From assembly GCA_017447485.1 (NCBI GenBank), contig JAFSNI010000008.1:1-36504 (forward strand): a stretch of DNA of 36,504 nucleotides, in the 5' to 3' direction. This DNA comes from Candidatus Saccharimonadota bacterium (GTDB lineage: Bacteria > Patescibacteriota > Saccharimonadia > Saccharimonadales > Saccharimonadaceae). The position numbers and the translations under genes are program-made. Positions 1-8,858 of the stretch are shown piece by piece (the first letter of the stretch is position 1; each line of letters opens with the position of its first letter). A model generated the notes under the pieces. It was not told where the DNA came from. It saw only the letters and a list, made by a program, of their open reading frames with translations, and ran no database searches.

Positions 1-1463
1 GGATCGTCATATTTTTCTTTCATGGCGAGGAGTTCTTCTTTAACTACGCGGAGAACTTCTTTTTCATCGGCGAGAATTGCCTCAAGTTTCTTGATTAGCT
101 CGTGGAGTTGTCTCAATTCATCTTCGATTTTATCGCGCTCTAGCCCTTGGAGGCGGCGAAGTTGCATCTGGAGGATGGCGTTCGCCTGGATTTCAGAGAG
201 GCCGAAGCGAGACATGAGTTGTTTGTCAGCATCGTCATAAGAGGAGCGGATGACTTTAATCACCTCGTCGATGTTATCGAGAGCAATTTTCAACCCCTCA
301 AGGATGTGGGCGCGTTCTTTAGCCTTTCTTAAATCGAACTCGGTGCGGCGACGGATAACCTTTTGGCGGTGTTTAATAAACTCGGCTAAAATCTCTTTGA
401 GCCCGAGAATGCGAGGCTGAATGCCATCGACCAGCGCGAGCATATTATAATGGAAAGAAGTCTGGAGCGGAGTGAGTTTGTAGAGTTGGTTCAAGATTTT
501 CTTCGGGAAAGCATCTTTTTTCAGCTCAACAACCACGCGAACCTTACCACGAGCGGACTCATCGCGAGCATCGGCGATGTGGTCGAGTTTTTTCGCGAGC
601 ACGAGGTCACGAACCTTGTCAATAAAATCTTCCTTGCTCATGCCATATGGAACTTCGGTAATGACGATATTATAACGACCGTTTTTGCGTTCCTCAATGT
701 TCGTTACGGCGCGAATCACGACCGAACCTTTACCAGTTGCATAAGCCTGCTTCATCGGCGCGCCGCCATAAACTTCGGCGCCGGTCGGGAAATCTGGACC
801 CTTAACATATTTCATCAACCCTTCAAGCGTAATGTCCGGATTATCAATTTGGGCGACAGTAGCATCAACAAGTTCGCCAAGGTTATGCGGTGGGATGTTA
901 GTTGCCATACCGACAGCAATACCCATCTGTCCGTTTAAGAGAATATTCGGAACTGCAGACGGAAGAACTGATGGCTCTTTCTCAGTGCCATCGAAGTTAT
1001 CGCGAAAATCAACGGTTTCCTTTTCGATATCGGCAAGGAGCTCGGCGCCGACCTTATCAAGACGAGCCTCGGTGTAACGGGAAGCTGCGGCTTCATCGCC
1101 GTCCATTGAGCCAAAGTTACCCTGGCCTTCGACGAGAGTATAACGCATTTTCCAAGGTTGCGCGAGGTTTACCATAGCTTCGTAGATTGAAGAATCACCG
1201 TGCGGGTGGTATTTACCCATGACTTCACCAACGATACGGGCAGACTTGACGGTTGCGTGCGGAGCCTTCCAACCGTTTTTGTTCATAGCATATAAGATAC
1301 GGCGGTTAACTGGCTTTAAACCATCACGAACATCAGGGAGGGCGCGATCAACGATAACCGAGAGCGAATAACGCAAAAAGTAATCTTCCATGGTGTTTTC
1401 GACGGTGCGAAGTTCAATGCCATTCTCGGCGATATTTTCTGGTTTTTTGTTCTCTTCTTCCAT
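1..1463 (-). CDS. gyrA: DNA gyrase subunit A (3' part outside window)
   Basis: This is the ATP-independent DNA cleavage and rejoining subunit of gyrase, which introduces negative supercoils together with GyrB. The first 487 codons are visible and the gene runs off the left edge, so the C-terminal DNA-wrapping domain is not seen. The N-terminus reads [15 protein letters not shown], followed by the typical stretch around [20 protein letters not shown]. The catalytic tyrosine lies in [10 protein letters not shown] and is intact, with [13 protein letters not shown] and [11 protein letters not shown] upstream of it. The ATG at 1463 follows an AAGGAGG site that overlaps the gyrB stop codon. The intergenic gap is 9 bp, so gyrB and gyrA form one operon. 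ParC is an alternative name, but pairing with GyrB and the motif set favour GyrA. Confidence 0.96.
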   Translation of the reverse strand, partial: MEEENKKPENIAENGIELRTVENTMEDYFLRYSLSVIVDRALPDVRDGLKPVNRRILYAMNKNGWKAPHATVKSARIVGEVMGKYHPHGDSSIYEAMVNLAQPWKMRYTLVEGQGNFGSMDGDEAAASRYTEARLDKVGAELLADIEKETVDFRDNFDGTEKEPSVLPSAVPNILLNGQMGIAVGMATNIPPHNLGELVDATVAQIDNPDITLEGLMKYVKGPDFPTGAEVYGGAPMKQAYATGKGSVVIRAVTNIEERKNGRYNIVITEVPYGMSKEDFIDKVRDLVLAKKLDHIADARDESARGKVRVVVELKKDAFPKKILNQLYKLTPLQTSFHYNMLALVDGIQPRILGLKEILAEFIKHRQKVIRRRTEFDLRKAKERAHILEGLKIALDNIDEVIKVIRSSYDDADKQLMSRFGLSEIQANAILQMQLRRLQGLERDKIEDELRQLHELIKKLEAILADEKEVLRVVKEELLAMKEKYDD

Positions 1464-1472
1464 AGTTCCTCC

Positions 1473-3452
1473 TTAAAAGTCCAAATCGTCAAGGTCGACG
1501 CTGGCGGCGCGAGCCTGAATAAAGTTTTTGCGAAGTTCAGCTTGGTCACCCATGAGTTTGCTGAAAATAGCGTCAGCTTTTTCGGCATCCTCGATGTTTA
1601 CGCGAATCAAAATACGATTTTCTGGGTTCATGGTGGTTTCCCAGAGCTGAGAGGCGTCCATCTCGCCAAGACCTTTAAAGCGCTGTTGAGCGGTGTAGCC
1701 GGCTTGTTTGAAGCGTTCGGCCTCTGGGTCGATATTAACCCCGGCAGCTTTTCTTTCTTCAATCTTCTTCGTCAAAGTCTCCTCGAGAGCTTGTTCGTCA
1801 TAAATATAATCGATTTTACGGCCGTTGCCGGTCCCCTTAATAAGGCCAAAGAGGGGCGGCTTCGCAAGATAGACGTGGCCGGCCTTAATTACCTCTGGCA
1901 TGTAGCGGAAGAAGAAAGTCAGAAGCAGGGTCGAGATATGAGAACCATCGACATCGGCATCGGTCATGAAAACGATTTTGTGATAGCGGAGACCGTCGAT
2001 ATTAAATTGGTCACCAATTCCGACACCAAGTCCCTTAATTAGAGAAACAAGCTCCGCATTCGCGAGCATTTTGTCGAGACGGGCGCGCTCGGTGTTCAAG
2101 ACTTTACCACGGAGTGGCAAGATGGCCTGGATTTTCGAATCGCGACCTTCCTTGGCGGAACCGGCAGCGGAGTTACCCTCTACGATGAAAAGCTCACAAT
2201 CTTCAGCGGTACGACTTGAACAGTCGGCAAGTTTAGATGGGAGATTTAGGCCCTCGAAAGCACCTTTTCTAATAACATTGTCGCGAGCGGCGCGGGCAGC
2301 TTTTCTAGCGCGGGCAGCAAGGGTCGCTTTTCCGACGATTTTCTTGGCAATTTGCGGATTCTCTTCAAGATAGTAACCGAAATATTCAGTGATAATTTTA
2401 TCGACAATACCGCGGATCTCTGGGTTGCCAAGTTTGTTCTTGGTTTGACCTTCAAACTGTGGGTCTGGGAGTTTAACCAAAATGACGGCGGTAAGGCCTT
2501 CTTTGATGTCGTCACCGGTAAGATTATCTTCTTTTTCTTTCAAGAGGCCGTTTTTCCGAGCATAATCATTCACTGTGCGGTTTAGGCCCGTTCTAAAGCC
2601 AACTACGTGCATGCCGCCATCAGGGGTGAGAACGTTGTTCGCAAACGGTTTCATAATTTCAGCGAAGGTATCATTATATTGTAAAGCGACCTCAACGCCG
2701 ACTTCGCCGACTTGCTTGTCAACATAGAAAATATCTTCAGAAAGAAGTTCCTTGCCCTGATTTAAGCGCTTAACATAGCTCTTAATGCCGCCTTCAAAGT
2801 AAAAAGACTCTTCGTTGCCGGTCCGCTCATCTTTAACGGTGATTAAAATGCCTTTAGTGAGGTAGGCTTGATGGCGAGCGTAGTTAGAAGCCCAATCATA
2901 ATCAAAAGTGGTAGTTTCCTTGAAGATAGTCGGATCTGGATAGAAAGTAATAGAGGTACCATGTTCGCGCGGAGAGCCTTTCGTGACTTTTAAGTCCATA
3001 GTCGGCTTGCCGGTGTCAAATTCAATGTGATGAGTCTTGCCATCTCGATAGACCTCAGCTATCATATGGGTAGAAAGGGCATTCACAACAGAGGAACCGA
3101 CGCCGTGAAGACCAGAAGAAACCTTATAGCCACCGTCACCAAACTTACCACCGGCGTGAAGCACGGTCAAGACTGTCTCAAGGGTGGACTTTTTAGTTTT
3201 TGGGTGAATATCAACAGGGATACCGCGACCATTATCGTCGACGCGAACGCCGCCATCTTTTAAGATGGTAATATCGATTTTATTGGCAAAACCAGCGATA
3301 GCCTCATCGATAGAGTTATCAGCAATTTCCTTAATTAAGTGGTGAAGACCGTCATAGCCGGTCGAGCCAATATACATACCCGGCCGCAAACGAACAGGCT
3401 CCAACCCTTCCAGAACACGAATTTCAGACGAATCATAGGCTTCTTTGGCCAT
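1473..3452 (-). CDS. gyrB: DNA gyrase subunit B
   Basis: This is the ATPase subunit of gyrase, 659 residues long and full-length for a GyrB without the proteobacterial insert. Seen in the sequence: a GHKL ATPase domain (EIADNSIDEA, DNGRGIPVD, GLHGVGSSVVNAL), a Toprim domain with EGNSAAGSAKEGRD near residue 420 and DADVDGSHI near 495, and the C-terminal QRFKGLGEMDA signature. The start was placed at MAKEAYDSSEIRVLEG, which has AAGAAGAGG 7 bp upstream. An in-frame ATG 42 bp further upstream overlaps the predicted -10 element (TATACT, 3483-3488) and is therefore unlikely to be transcribed. It precedes gyrA in the same operon. ParE is a less likely alternative. Confidence 0.96.
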   Translation of the reverse strand: MAKEAYDSSEIRVLEGLEPVRLRPGMYIGSTGYDGLHHLIKEIADNSIDEAIAGFANKIDITILKDGGVRVDDNGRGIPVDIHPKTKKSTLETVLTVLHAGGKFGDGGYKVSSGLHGVGSSVVNALSTHMIAEVYRDGKTHHIEFDTGKPTMDLKVTKGSPREHGTSITFYPDPTIFKETTTFDYDWASNYARHQAYLTKGILITVKDERTGNEESFYFEGGIKSYVKRLNQGKELLSEDIFYVDKQVGEVGVEVALQYNDTFAEIMKPFANNVLTPDGGMHVVGFRTGLNRTVNDYARKNGLLKEKEDNLTGDDIKEGLTAVILVKLPDPQFEGQTKNKLGNPEIRGIVDKIITEYFGYYLEENPQIAKKIVGKATLAARARKAARAARDNVIRKGAFEGLNLPSKLADCSSRTAEDCELFIVEGNSAAGSAKEGRDSKIQAILPLRGKVLNTERARLDKMLANAELVSLIKGLGVGIGDQFNIDGLRYHKIVFMTDADVDGSHISTLLLTFFFRYMPEVIKAGHVYLAKPPLFGLIKGTGNGRKIDYIYDEQALEETLTKKIEERKAAGVNIDPEAERFKQAGYTAQQRFKGLGEMDASQLWETTMNPENRILIRVNIEDAEKADAIFSKLMGDQAELRKNFIQARAASVDLDDLDF

Positions 3453-3482
3453 AATAATACCTCTTCTTAAATATACCTCTCT

Positions 3483-3488
3483 AGTATA
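3483..3488 (-). promoter_or_regulatory. Predicted gyrB promoter -10 element
   Basis: TATACT read on the minus strand, about 30 nt before the gyrB ATG. This gives a short leader that contains a Shine-Dalgarno, in contrast with the leaderless arrangement of the divergent iscS gene. No convincing -35 is seen. Confidence 0.5.
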
Positions 3489-3523
3489 CACCATTTTTTA
3501 GATTATTTCAAGATAGGAATCTG

Positions 3524-3532
3524 TGGTATAAT
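3524..3532 (+). promoter_or_regulatory. Extended -10 promoter of iscS (leaderless)
   Basis: TGG followed by a perfect TATAAT, ending 6 nt before the iscS ATG. Transcription normally begins about 7 nt after the -10 hexamer, so the mRNA should start at the ATG itself. No Shine-Dalgarno is present. Confidence 0.7.
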
Positions 3533-3538
3533 CTGACT

Positions 3539-4603
3539 ATGATATATCTAGATTACGCTGCGACGGCGCCAGTTTTGCCAGAAGTGCGGACGGCGATGCA
3601 TAAAGCGGAGGAGCAATTCTTTGCAAATGCCTCTGCGCTACATACCCCTGGGCACTTAGCTATGAATCAGATTGAACATACGCGTAATTTGCTGGCGAAA
3701 TTGATCAATGCCAAGCCGGAGGAAATTATTTTTACCTCTGGTGCGACAGAAAGTAATAATACTGTTATTCGGACTTTTGAGGGTTGCAAAATTGAGACTT
3801 CGCCGCTTGAGCATCATTCGCTGATTAAGGCGGCCGAAATATATGGCGGAGAGGGACAACCAAAATTGTATTCTTATATGTTAGTGAATAATGAAATCGG
3901 TGAAATTCTTAAGATGCCGAGAGTAGAAGAGGGAGCGTATCTGCATTCGGACTTAACGCAGGCTCTAGGCAAAATACCGATTGATGTGAAGGCGTTAAAA
4001 TTGGACTATGCGACATTTAGCGCGCATAAGATTGGCGGGCCGATGGGGGTGGGAGCGCTTTATGTGAGAGATGGCGTGCCGTTTAAGCCTTTGATGGTGG
4101 GAGGAAACCAAGAGAAGAAACGGCGAGGCGGGACTTATAATACGGTAGGGATTATTGGATTTGGGGCAGCACTAGAGAAGATTTTAAATGAAGAAAGTTG
4201 GAAAAGATATGATACGGAGATAAGGAAGCTCAGAGATGTTCTAGCAGAACGAATTTTAGCAGAAGTGCCTGGCAGTTCGCTAAATACCGACTTAACACCT
4301 GGTGCTTCCCTGCCAAATATCTTAAACGTTTCTTTCAGGGCGGCAGAAGGAGAGTCGATTCAACTTTATCTTGACGCTGAAGGCATTATAGTCTCGACAG
4401 GGTCTGCCTGTGCGGCAGGAGACATTAAACCTTCCCATGTGTTGATGGCTAAAACTGGCGACGCCGAAGTGGCACACTCCTCGATTAGGTTCTCTTTTGG
4501 ATTAGATAACACGATGCAAGACGTTGATGCCGTGATGCGAGTATTGCCAGATATAGTCAATAGATTGCAACAGATGAGCACAATACCGATGCTAGCTAGC
4601 TAG
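3539..4603 (+). CDS. iscS: Cysteine desulfurase (IscS/NifS family)
   Basis: This is a PLP-dependent enzyme that removes sulfur from cysteine as a persulfide for Fe-S cluster assembly and tRNA thiolation. It has 354 residues, somewhat short for the family. Seen: the N-terminal MIYLDYAATAPV, the ATESNN motif, HHSL, the PLP lysine in FSAHKIGGPMGVGALYV (about residue 164), and the catalytic cysteine in STGSACAAG (about 291). The family usually delivers sulfur to an IscU scaffold, and an iscU gene converges on this one with an 8 bp overlap of the 3' ends. The start lacks a ribosome binding site and follows an extended -10 by 6 nt. The exact subtype (IscS, NifS or SufS-like) is not certain. Confidence 0.93.
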   Translation: MIYLDYAATAPVLPEVRTAMHKAEEQFFANASALHTPGHLAMNQIEHTRNLLAKLINAKPEEIIFTSGATESNNTVIRTFEGCKIETSPLEHHSLIKAAEIYGGEGQPKLYSYMLVNNEIGEILKMPRVEEGAYLHSDLTQALGKIPIDVKALKLDYATFSAHKIGGPMGVGALYVRDGVPFKPLMVGGNQEKKRRGGTYNTVGIIGFGAALEKILNEESWKRYDTEIRKLRDVLAERILAEVPGSSLNTDLTPGASLPNILNVSFRAAEGESIQLYLDAEGIIVSTGSACAAGDIKPSHVLMAKTGDAEVAHSSIRFSFGLDNTMQDVDAVMRVLPDIVNRLQQMSTIPMLAS

Positions 4604-5000
4604 TGCTACGGTATTTATTAATAGCTTCTCTTAAAGCGTCGTGACCTAAAATTGAACAGTGGAATTTATGTTTAGGAAGTTTGCCAAGATAATCATCTAT
4701 GTCTTCGGCGGTGATACTAAGAGCTTCATCGAGAGTTTTGCCCTTGGCGAGCTCGGACAGGGCGGAAGTCGAAGCGATTGCCGAAGCGCAGCCGTAGGTT
4801 TTCCAGCGAAGATCGGTGATTTTATCAGTTTTAGGATCAATCTTTAAGAACATCTTCATTTGGTCACCACAGATAGGGTTGCCGACGATGCCAGAGACGT
4901 CATAATCAAAGTTAGATTCGTCGCCCATCAGATAGTTGCGCGGGTTCAAAAAGTGGTCCTTAACAATATCAGAATAAATCCAATCTTGGCCTTCTTGCAT
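4596..5000 (-). CDS. iscU: Fe-S cluster assembly scaffold (IscU/SufU/NifU N-domain)
   Basis: This is a small scaffold on which [2Fe-2S] clusters are built from sulfur supplied by the neighbouring desulfurase; 134 residues. The three ligand cysteines of the family are visible: NPICGD (C44), YGCASA (C71) and the segment KLPKHKFHCS (C115), with the conserved aspartate D46. The LPxxKxHCS form resembles both IscU and SufU; no SufU-type insertion was noticed. Its 3' end overlaps iscS in a convergent arrangement, so the two are not co-transcribed despite acting together. The start lies 7 nt after an extended -10 element with no Shine-Dalgarno between. Confidence 0.92.
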   Translation of the reverse strand: MQEGQDWIYSDIVKDHFLNPRNYLMGDESNFDYDVSGIVGNPICGDQMKMFLKIDPKTDKITDLRWKTYGCASAIASTSALSELAKGKTLDEALSITAEDIDDYLGKLPKHKFHCSILGHDALREAINKYRSTS

Positions 5001-5007
5001 AAAAGAT

Positions 5008-5016
5008 ATTATAGCA
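5008..5016 (-). promoter_or_regulatory. Extended -10 promoter of iscU (leaderless)
   Basis: TGC-TATAAT on the minus strand, ending 7 nt before the iscU ATG. It lies just after the stop codon of the upstream ATPase gene (5019-5021). Confidence 0.65.
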
Positions 5017-5018
5017 TA

Positions 5019-7589
5019 CTACTTTCGATTCAACCAGCCGTCCAAAAACCCTCCCTGAGCAGAATTTTGGCCTGCAGGCGAGGCGTTTGGGGCAGAGCCG
5101 TCACCTATACCGGGTTCGGTAGATACGGTGCTTGTGGCGGTTTTTGTGGCGTTCCAGCGGGCATTAATTTCACGTTCTACCTCGGCGCGAGTTTTAGCAT
5201 ATTTAGTGGCGGAATAAACTTTAAGCGACTCCATGAGATTATTGTTTGGCTCACCCATAGGGGCTGGGAGGCTAATAGTAAAGGCGCTCGACGGCATACC
5301 GAACATCATGACTTTGGCAACGGCGGCGTGATTCGGGGTTTTGGTGAGGTCTTCGGCAGTGAAGGTTGGAGTGAAAGCCTTGACCATCAAGTCGGCATCC
5401 GTAACCCCGACGCGACCACAGATGATGGTGCCGACGTTACCGAGAAGGGCTTCCCTGATTTTATCGGTGAGCTGAGTCATAAACTGATTGGCAACGATGA
5501 GATTGAGGCGATATTTACGGGCCTCGCTTAAGATAGACTCAAAGGAGTCAGTGGCGAAGTTCTGAAACTCGTCAACGTAGAGGCAGAAATCTTTACGCTC
5601 TTCCTCTGGAATATCCTGACGAGACATGGCGGCCTGTTGGAATTTCATCACAAAAATCATACCGAGGAGATTAGCATTGATGTCACCGAGGCGGCCTTTA
5701 GAGAGGTTAACGAGGAAAATCTTCTTGTTGTCCATGATTTCGCGAATGTTGAAGCCGGATTTAACCTGGCCAAGGGTGTTTCGCATGATAGTGTTAGAGA
5801 GGAATGGGCCCCATTTACTAGCAAACCAGGTGATGACTTCGCCGGCGTCGCTGGATTTTTGGGAGGCTGGAAATTCTTTAGTCCAATAGTCATAAACGGC
5901 TTTATCGGTGACATATTTAAGTTTAGACTTGACGAATTCGGGGTCGGTGAAACACTGCGGGATATCAATGAAAGTGGCACCTTTGGGGTCTGCCATCAAG
6001 AGAAGCGCGGCATTTCGGAACATGTGCTGACCGCGAGGACCAAAAAAGCCCTGGTTATTGGGATCAAAGAGCGACTGGAGCATGCTAATTCCCTCTTGGA
6101 CGATGAAATCTTTTTGGTCTTCAGAGGTAAATTCGAACATATTCATGCCGACTGGATGTTCAATATCGGCAGGGTCGAAATAGATAACGTCATCGATTCT
6201 CTCTTCCGGAACGCGTTTTAAGAGAGCTTCAACGGCGTCGCCGTGCGGGTCAATAAAAGCAAAGCCGCGCCCGTCACACATATCTTGAAAAGCGATATTT
6301 TCAAGAAAGACAGATTTACCCATACCGGTTTGACCAATAACGTACATATGGCGACGACGATCATCGTCAGAGAGATAAATCGGTTTTTTATTCCCTCTAT
6401 ATTCATTTGTGCCGAGAAAAACTCCTTCGGTAGCTAGTTTAGCTGGACCATCTACCTGCTTAACCAACTGGCGTTCCACTTGAGAGCTTGGGATGGCGTT
6501 CTGGTCTGGCAGGTGGAAAATGCTAGCTAGCTCAACACTGTTTAAAATATTTGTTCGGGTTTTTAAGGGGAAAAATCGGAAAGTATAGTCAACTGCAAGC
6601 TTTTTGGGGTTTTTAAACATATTAACCTTAAAACCATTAAACTCTGGGGAGTTGAACTGGGAAAAAGCGCTAATAACACCGCCTAGGAGCGCATCTGAGC
6701 GTGGTTTCGTGTCGGAGCTGGCTATCACCCTAATCAAGGTCTCAAAACCTGGGTAGCGCATTTTGTTGGTGATAGCGGTGATTTCGTCTTGTTTAACACT
6801 AGAAATTTGCGTTGTAACCTCATGCCTTTCATGTTCTTCGGGGACTTCAAACGGGGCCTTGAGTACATCGAGAGCGAATTGGCCAACGCCCGCCCCCACG
6901 GTTTTAGTTTTATTGCCCTTGCTGACGTTTTCAATGTATTCTTTGGCGGGCGCAAACCAGTTTTTTTGTGCAGGGCGAAACAAAATTTGTACAGCTGCGC
7001 CTTCATTTTTACCAACACTAGAGAGTGCGTTTAAGATAGCCATAGAAGCATCACGTTTGTTATCTTCGTAGGTGGAAATCGGCAGGTAAAACTCTTTATT
7101 TAAGGTTAATTCAGCCCCCGCAATGGAATCTAACTTGCCGTTAGGGGCGAAAATGTTTTCTTCTTTCTTTTCCTCAATGCGCGCCGCTGGATAAGCGGAC
7201 TGAATCGCTTGCTTAACAGTTTCTTTCAGGGAAGCTGGGACGATTGCATAGTACCTGATAAAACCGTCTTTGGCGATAATCTCAAAGGAGAAATGACGCT
7301 GACCATAGAGGCGAGTCTTGAAGCCTTTGGTCAGGGTCGAAGCCAAGATAGAATAGGTGACTTGCGCTTTAGAAATGACTTCATTCGCGATATCGCGCTT
7401 GTCGCGCCCACTGGCCTCAATGTCATCCGTGGAAGGTGGGAGGTGAATCAGGAGAGACGTCATTCTGAGGCTACGCTCGTATTTTTTGGCTTTACGAAGT
7501 TTAGAGACGCGCGAAGCCGAGATGACCGATGCTATCAGGATAATAGCTACTATGACCATTAAAATAATTACCCACGATTTGTCGCTCAT
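5019..7589 (-). CDS. TraG/VirB4-like membrane ATPase
   Basis: A large 856-residue protein with one N-terminal membrane helix (around WVIILMVIVAIILIASV), a long middle region of unknown fold, and a P-loop ATPase core like those of type IV secretion and conjugation ATPases that act on DNA or protein substrates. Walker A is GQTGMGKS (about residues 419-426) and a Walker B-like AFIDPHGD follows at about 442. Later conserved-looking blocks are YVDEFQNFATDSFESILSEA, LIVANQFMTQL and IICGRVG, typical of TraG/VirD4/DUF87-type ATPases. The C-terminus is a polar Gly/Ser/Asn tail. The start is the ATG at 7589, which overlaps the stop of the preceding gene as ATGA, so the two are translationally coupled. 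No other secretion genes flank it, so the substrate is unknown; roles in pilus/DNA uptake or surface export are possible. Confidence 0.75.
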   Translation of the reverse strand: MSDKSWVIILMVIVAIILIASVISASRVSKLRKAKKYERSLRMTSLLIHLPPSTDDIEASGRDKRDIANEVISKAQVTYSILASTLTKGFKTRLYGQRHFSFEIIAKDGFIRYYAIVPASLKETVKQAIQSAYPAARIEEKKEENIFAPNGKLDSIAGAELTLNKEFYLPISTYEDNKRDASMAILNALSSVGKNEGAAVQILFRPAQKNWFAPAKEYIENVSKGNKTKTVGAGVGQFALDVLKAPFEVPEEHERHEVTTQISSVKQDEITAITNKMRYPGFETLIRVIASSDTKPRSDALLGGVISAFSQFNSPEFNGFKVNMFKNPKKLAVDYTFRFFPLKTRTNILNSVELASIFHLPDQNAIPSSQVERQLVKQVDGPAKLATEGVFLGTNEYRGNKKPIYLSDDDRRRHMYVIGQTGMGKSVFLENIAFQDMCDGRGFAFIDPHGDAVEALLKRVPEERIDDVIYFDPADIEHPVGMNMFEFTSEDQKDFIVQEGISMLQSLFDPNNQGFFGPRGQHMFRNAALLLMADPKGATFIDIPQCFTDPEFVKSKLKYVTDKAVYDYWTKEFPASQKSSDAGEVITWFASKWGPFLSNTIMRNTLGQVKSGFNIREIMDNKKIFLVNLSKGRLGDINANLLGMIFVMKFQQAAMSRQDIPEEERKDFCLYVDEFQNFATDSFESILSEARKYRLNLIVANQFMTQLTDKIREALLGNVGTIICGRVGVTDADLMVKAFTPTFTAEDLTKTPNHAAVAKVMMFGMPSSAFTISLPAPMGEPNNNLMESLKVYSATKYAKTRAEVEREINARWNATKTATSTVSTEPGIGDGSAPNASPAGQNSAQGGFLDGWLNRK

Positions 7590-7981
7590 GCCGCCCAATT
7601 CTCCGTTGCGATTTTAGACATTTCACTAATTTCATCGTAAAAATCACTGATGTTACCAGTCTGGCTGAGCTCATTTTCGGCACGATGAATTTCAGCCATA
7701 GCACTGGCAGTGAACTTATCACCGAGAACGGTCTTAAGCTTTTCAGAATTATAGGGCGTCTCTTGGCGGGCTGGGGTGTTTTCTAGTTCTATAATCGGAG
7801 GCGGGGTAAGGTCAACGATTTGTCCTAGCTCTTCGGCAGGCGATTCAGTTAGAGTTTTTACGGCTTCGCTAGAAGCAACCACTCTGTTGCCGATATTGCG
7901 AGTGTCGCGTTCCGCGCCCCAATTCTCTAAATTGAGATTATCCCTCGGGTCTTCAAAATGCTGTTTCTCGCCATAATCCAT
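7586..7981 (-). CDS. Small acidic protein coupled to the TraG/VirB4-like ATPase
   Basis: A 131-residue soluble protein that I do not recognise. It has no signal peptide or membrane segment, is rich in Glu, Asp and Asn, contains a proline-rich stretch (DLTPPPIIELENTPA) and probably ends in helices. Its stop overlaps the start of the large ATPase gene (ATGA), which implies co-translation and perhaps a partner or adaptor role; this is inferred from context only. The ATG follows a TGA-TAAAAT extended -10 by 6 nt, with no Shine-Dalgarno. Confidence 0.75.
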   Translation of the reverse strand: MDYGEKQHFEDPRDNLNLENWGAERDTRNIGNRVVASSEAVKTLTESPAEELGQIVDLTPPPIIELENTPARQETPYNSEKLKTVLGDKFTASAMAEIHRAENELSQTGNISDFYDEISEMSKIATENWAA

Positions 7982-7987
7982 ATGCTT

Positions 7988-7996
7988 ATTTTATCA
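7988..7996 (-). promoter_or_regulatory. Extended -10 promoter of the coupled ATPase operon (leaderless)
   Basis: TGA-TAAAAT on the minus strand ending 6 nt before the ATG at 7981, just downstream of the stop codon of the upstream membrane protein gene. Confidence 0.6.
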
Positions 7997-8000
7997 CACT

Positions 8001-8354
8001 TTAGATTCTTTTGTACACTAAAAATTCCGCTAAAGACAAAAACAGGATGATTAGTACAATCGTCCAAAGATTGATGGCGCCAAAAGATCGAGCCATCAAC
8101 AGCATAATAGGGCCAAACGCCAGGACGGCGGAGTAGAGGTATTCCTTATGACTGAGCGCAGGCTTTTTCATAGTGAAGTAAAAAAACGCCTGCATAGCGA
8201 GCGTCAAGATTCCGAAAATGAACACATATAATGTTGTAAAAAATAATAAAACACCGACGGGGCCAATTTCTGTCGGAGAAGTAAAGTTCAACATCAACAT
8301 TAAAACTGCGAGTCCGATGATGCTGATACTAATGATAAAACGATTATGCTTCAT
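8001..8354 (-). CDS. Small integral membrane protein, unknown function
   Basis: A 117-residue hydrophobic protein with about four predicted membrane helices (around ISIIGLAVLMLMLNF, LLFFTTLYVFIFGILTLAM, SAVLAFGPIMLLMARSF and LWTIVLIILFLSLAEFLVY). Between helices two and three lies a polar, lysine-containing loop. I do not recognise a family. An in-frame ATG 6 nt upstream (8360) is possible, but it sits only 1 nt after the TATAAT at 8362-8367. Starting at MKHNRF (8354) restores the 7 nt spacing seen for other leaderless genes here, so that start was chosen. Confidence 0.7.
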   Translation of the reverse strand: MKHNRFIISISIIGLAVLMLMLNFTSPTEIGPVGVLLFFTTLYVFIFGILTLAMQAFFYFTMKKPALSHKEYLYSAVLAFGPIMLLMARSFGAINLWTIVLIILFLSLAEFLVYKRI

Positions 8355-8361
8355 TAACATG

Positions 8362-8370
8362 ATTATAGCA
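8362..8370 (-). promoter_or_regulatory. Extended -10 promoter of the small membrane protein gene
   Basis: TGC-TATAAT on the minus strand, 7 nt before the ATG at 8354. It decides the start codon, because the alternative ATG at 8360 would probably lie outside the transcript. Confidence 0.6.
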
Positions 8371-8405
8371 TAGATAGTTCAAACCCCCAAGATTTTTATG
8401 GGAGA

Positions 8406-8637
8406 GGCGGGGGTTATCTGGCCACTTAAAACTTAACTATTTGCCACAACCCCTACGCTTCCCTTTTTGACCGCTTCACGCTAGGTGAAGCATGGATCCT
8501 TGCTGGTATTTCTTTCGTTCTGGTTTATGTTTTTCTAATGTACTAACGGAAGATTTCCAACGCGCTCAACGTTTTTAGCGGAGCTCTAGGTAATTCCTAT
8601 TTGTAATTTATGGCTAGAAATTACCTTTTCGCCCGCC
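8406..8637 (-). ncRNA. Candidate multi-stem structured RNA, unassigned
   Basis: A region without a credible ORF that can fold into a closed multi-branch structure. GGCG (8406-8409) pairs with CGCC (8634-8637). GGGGTT (8410-8415) pairs with AACCCC (8448-8453) and continues into GGC/GCC (8420-8422 with 8443-8445). GCTTCAC and GTGAAGC (8473-8479, 8485-8491) form a 7 bp hairpin. GGAA/TTCC (8548-8558), CGCT/AGCG (8563-8580) and GGTAATT/AATTACC (8589-8595, 8619-8625) add further stems. The strand is inferred from a possible minus-strand promoter at 8730-8758. I could not match it to SRP RNA, 6S RNA or a known riboswitch by eye. The structure was worked out by hand and has not been computed. Confidence 0.4.
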
Positions 8638-8833
8638 AAATTCTATGGTTTCTTAATTCTTTTTTTGACTTTTTTCATAGCCACTCTTGTTTGTTTTATG
8701 TTTTTGTTTTAGTCATCTCGACTGTTTTCATGTTAACACAAGAATTATAAAAAATCAATAGATTTGTTCAGGATTTTTGATGTATTTTTTACAACATTTT
8801 ATCTATTGCTTCCCTGTTCTACTTTTTTGTTCA
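8638..8833. other. AT-rich non-coding stretch
   Basis: Very T-rich on the plus strand. It contains a possible minus-strand promoter (TTGATT at 8753-8758, 17 bp spacer, TAACAT at 8730-8735 preceded by TGT) that could drive the structured region at 8406-8637. It also has an 11-codon basic reading frame at 8643-8678 with a weak ribosome binding site, which I do not annotate as a gene. Nothing else is recognisable. Confidence 0.4.
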
Positions 8834-8858
8834 TTTTGTTGTAAATCTTACAACAAAA
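8834..8858. repeat. Perfect inverted repeat TTTTGTTGTAA / TTACAACAAAA
   Basis: Eleven-bp arms separated by 3 nt, directly downstream of the tmRNA terminator on the minus strand. A half-site-like ttttacaacattt occurs about 45 bp away (around 8788-8800). It could be a second terminator stem or a repressor operator. Confidence 0.5.

Noticed and set aside
3452-3494. Longer gyrB with a 14-residue N-terminal extension
   Set aside because: The extension overlaps the predicted -10 element, and the conserved protein starts at MAKEAYD behind a good ribosome binding site.
8643-8678. Eleven-codon basic frame (MKKVKKRIKKP) as a leader peptide
   Set aside because: Weak ribosome binding site, low-complexity lysine codons in an A-rich strand, and no regulated gene clearly attached.
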